Positions 63,695 to 64,000 of a DNA stretch of 64,000 nt are shown here, piece after piece. The stretch comes from Lutibacter oceani. Lineage in GTDB: Bacteria; Bacteroidota; Bacteroidia; Flavobacteriales; Flavobacteriaceae. A program made the position numbers and the translations under genes. Numbering within the stretch: position 1 is the first letter of the stretch; every line of letters begins with the position of its first letter. The stretch lies in NCBI RefSeq assembly GCF_003384935.1, contig NZ_QTTQ01000012.1, forward strand, positions 1 through 64,000, given 5' to 3'. The notes beneath the pieces were generated by a model. That model was not told the DNA's origin and did not search any database. It saw only the letters and a list, made by a program, of their open reading frames with translations.

Positions 63695-64000
63695 TTATTG
63701 TCTGGTTAGTTTTTTACTTAAATCTTCCAAACTTATACCTTTCGTTTCAGGCATTACAAAAATTACAAATAGTAATTGAAAAACCATCATTATTGCAAAA
63801 ACTAAAAATACAACTCCAGCCCCAATTGTAGAAAATAACATTGGAACCATTGAAGGTATTATGGCAGCCAATACCCAATGTGTTGAAGTTCCAAATGATT
63901 GCCCACTAGCACGCAAATGATTTGGAAAAATTTCTGAAATAAACACCCAAATTATAGCTCCCTGACCTATAGCATGTGAAGCAATAAACATAAACAAAAA
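63695..64000 (-). CDS. sugar porter MFS transporter, C-terminal part (cut by window edge)
   Basis: Only the last 101 residues are in the window; the frame stays open to the right edge and the true start is beyond it. The part seen has the final three spans and the sugar-porter motifs VFISEIFPNHLRASGQS (PESPR-like region) and the end motif VMPETKGISLEDL. Such transporters import sugars with protons. Position before the GH32 gene suggests fructose or a fructo-oligosaccharide as cargo. Confidence 0.88.
   Translation of the reverse strand, partial: FLFMFIASHAIGQGAIIWVFISEIFPNHLRASGQSFGTSTHWVLAAIIPSMVPMLFSTIGAGVVFLVFAIMMVFQLLFVIFVMPETKGISLEDLSKKLTRQ

Overview
The window looks like the chromosome of a low-GC flavobacterium (Bacteroidota, Flavobacteriaceae). 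The basis is: gliding genes gldF and gldG; flavobacterial families (DUF2911 pair, DUF6090, YidC with a long periplasmic part, GH32 and GH2 lipoproteins, SusC-free sugar loci); very AT-rich spacers without Shine-Dalgarno sequences; and repeated matches to the Bacteroidota sigma-A promoter (TTG, 19-23 bp, TANNTTTG). I cannot name the genus. No rRNA, tRNA, CRISPR array, transposase or integrase was found.

Region 1 (1-16.1 kb) is unlike the rest. Twelve accessory units, nearly all single genes and all on the plus strand, are separated by eleven diverged copies of one 70-140 bp imperfect palindrome. Each copy begins at or just after a stop codon, and most end shortly before the next start. The arms are conserved (left arm around AACAAYGTGTATAATTAATTGC, in pieces; right arm around CGCAACTA..ATA....GTTG), the pairing is asymmetric with extra bases on one side, and the centre is variable but itself hairpin-forming with compensatory changes. 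This is the architecture of an integron gene-cassette array with attC-like sites, yet the ends are not classical R boxes and no integrase is visible. The cargo is an S41-like TPR protein, an ECF sigma factor with a small partner, a cupin, an acyltransferase-like membrane protein, a serine hydrolase broken by a stop codon, a CDF-like transporter, a propeller lipoprotein, a DUF6090 protein, an SH3-like membrane protein, an esterase, a P-type ATPase and a lipoprotein. It is the strongest candidate here for an undescribed system.

Region 2 (16.1-21.7 kb) is a compact operon: a NIPSNAP-family lipoprotein and two GH2 glycoside hydrolases. Region 3 (21.7-31.7 kb) is core: pyrG, yidC, a small unknown gene, purC and phoH (minus strand), a SAM hydroxide adenosyltransferase, a monooxygenase-fold protein, gldF and gldG. 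Region 4 (31.7-39.7 kb) has tandem DUF2911 genes, DoxX with a Tat-type Gfo/Idh/MocA oxidoreductase, and a minus-strand operon of PIG-L deacetylase, a 34-residue membrane peptide and a sodium/solute symporter. Region 5 (39.9-46.7 kb) runs dnaN, a small membrane protein, an ACP phosphodiesterase-like gene, ggt, an AI-2E-type permease, DUF1697 and a THUMP-like methyltransferase.

Region 6 (46.7-51.9 kb) is an NAD-linked formate dehydrogenase operon (NuoE/NuoF-like subunit, NuoG-like molybdenum subunit with a Cys ligand, fdhD). Region 7 (51.9-58 kb) contains a promoter-to-terminator structured RNA candidate, two very small peptides, manA, add, a coiled-coil protein, a DUF2892-type protein, queD and idi (minus), a second small-RNA candidate and a MarR regulator. 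Region 8 (58-64 kb) holds prfC, a LolC/E-type permease, a DUF1343 (NamZ-type) lipoprotein, and a fructan-use pair of GH32 lipoprotein and sugar-porter MFS transporter, the last cut by the window edge.
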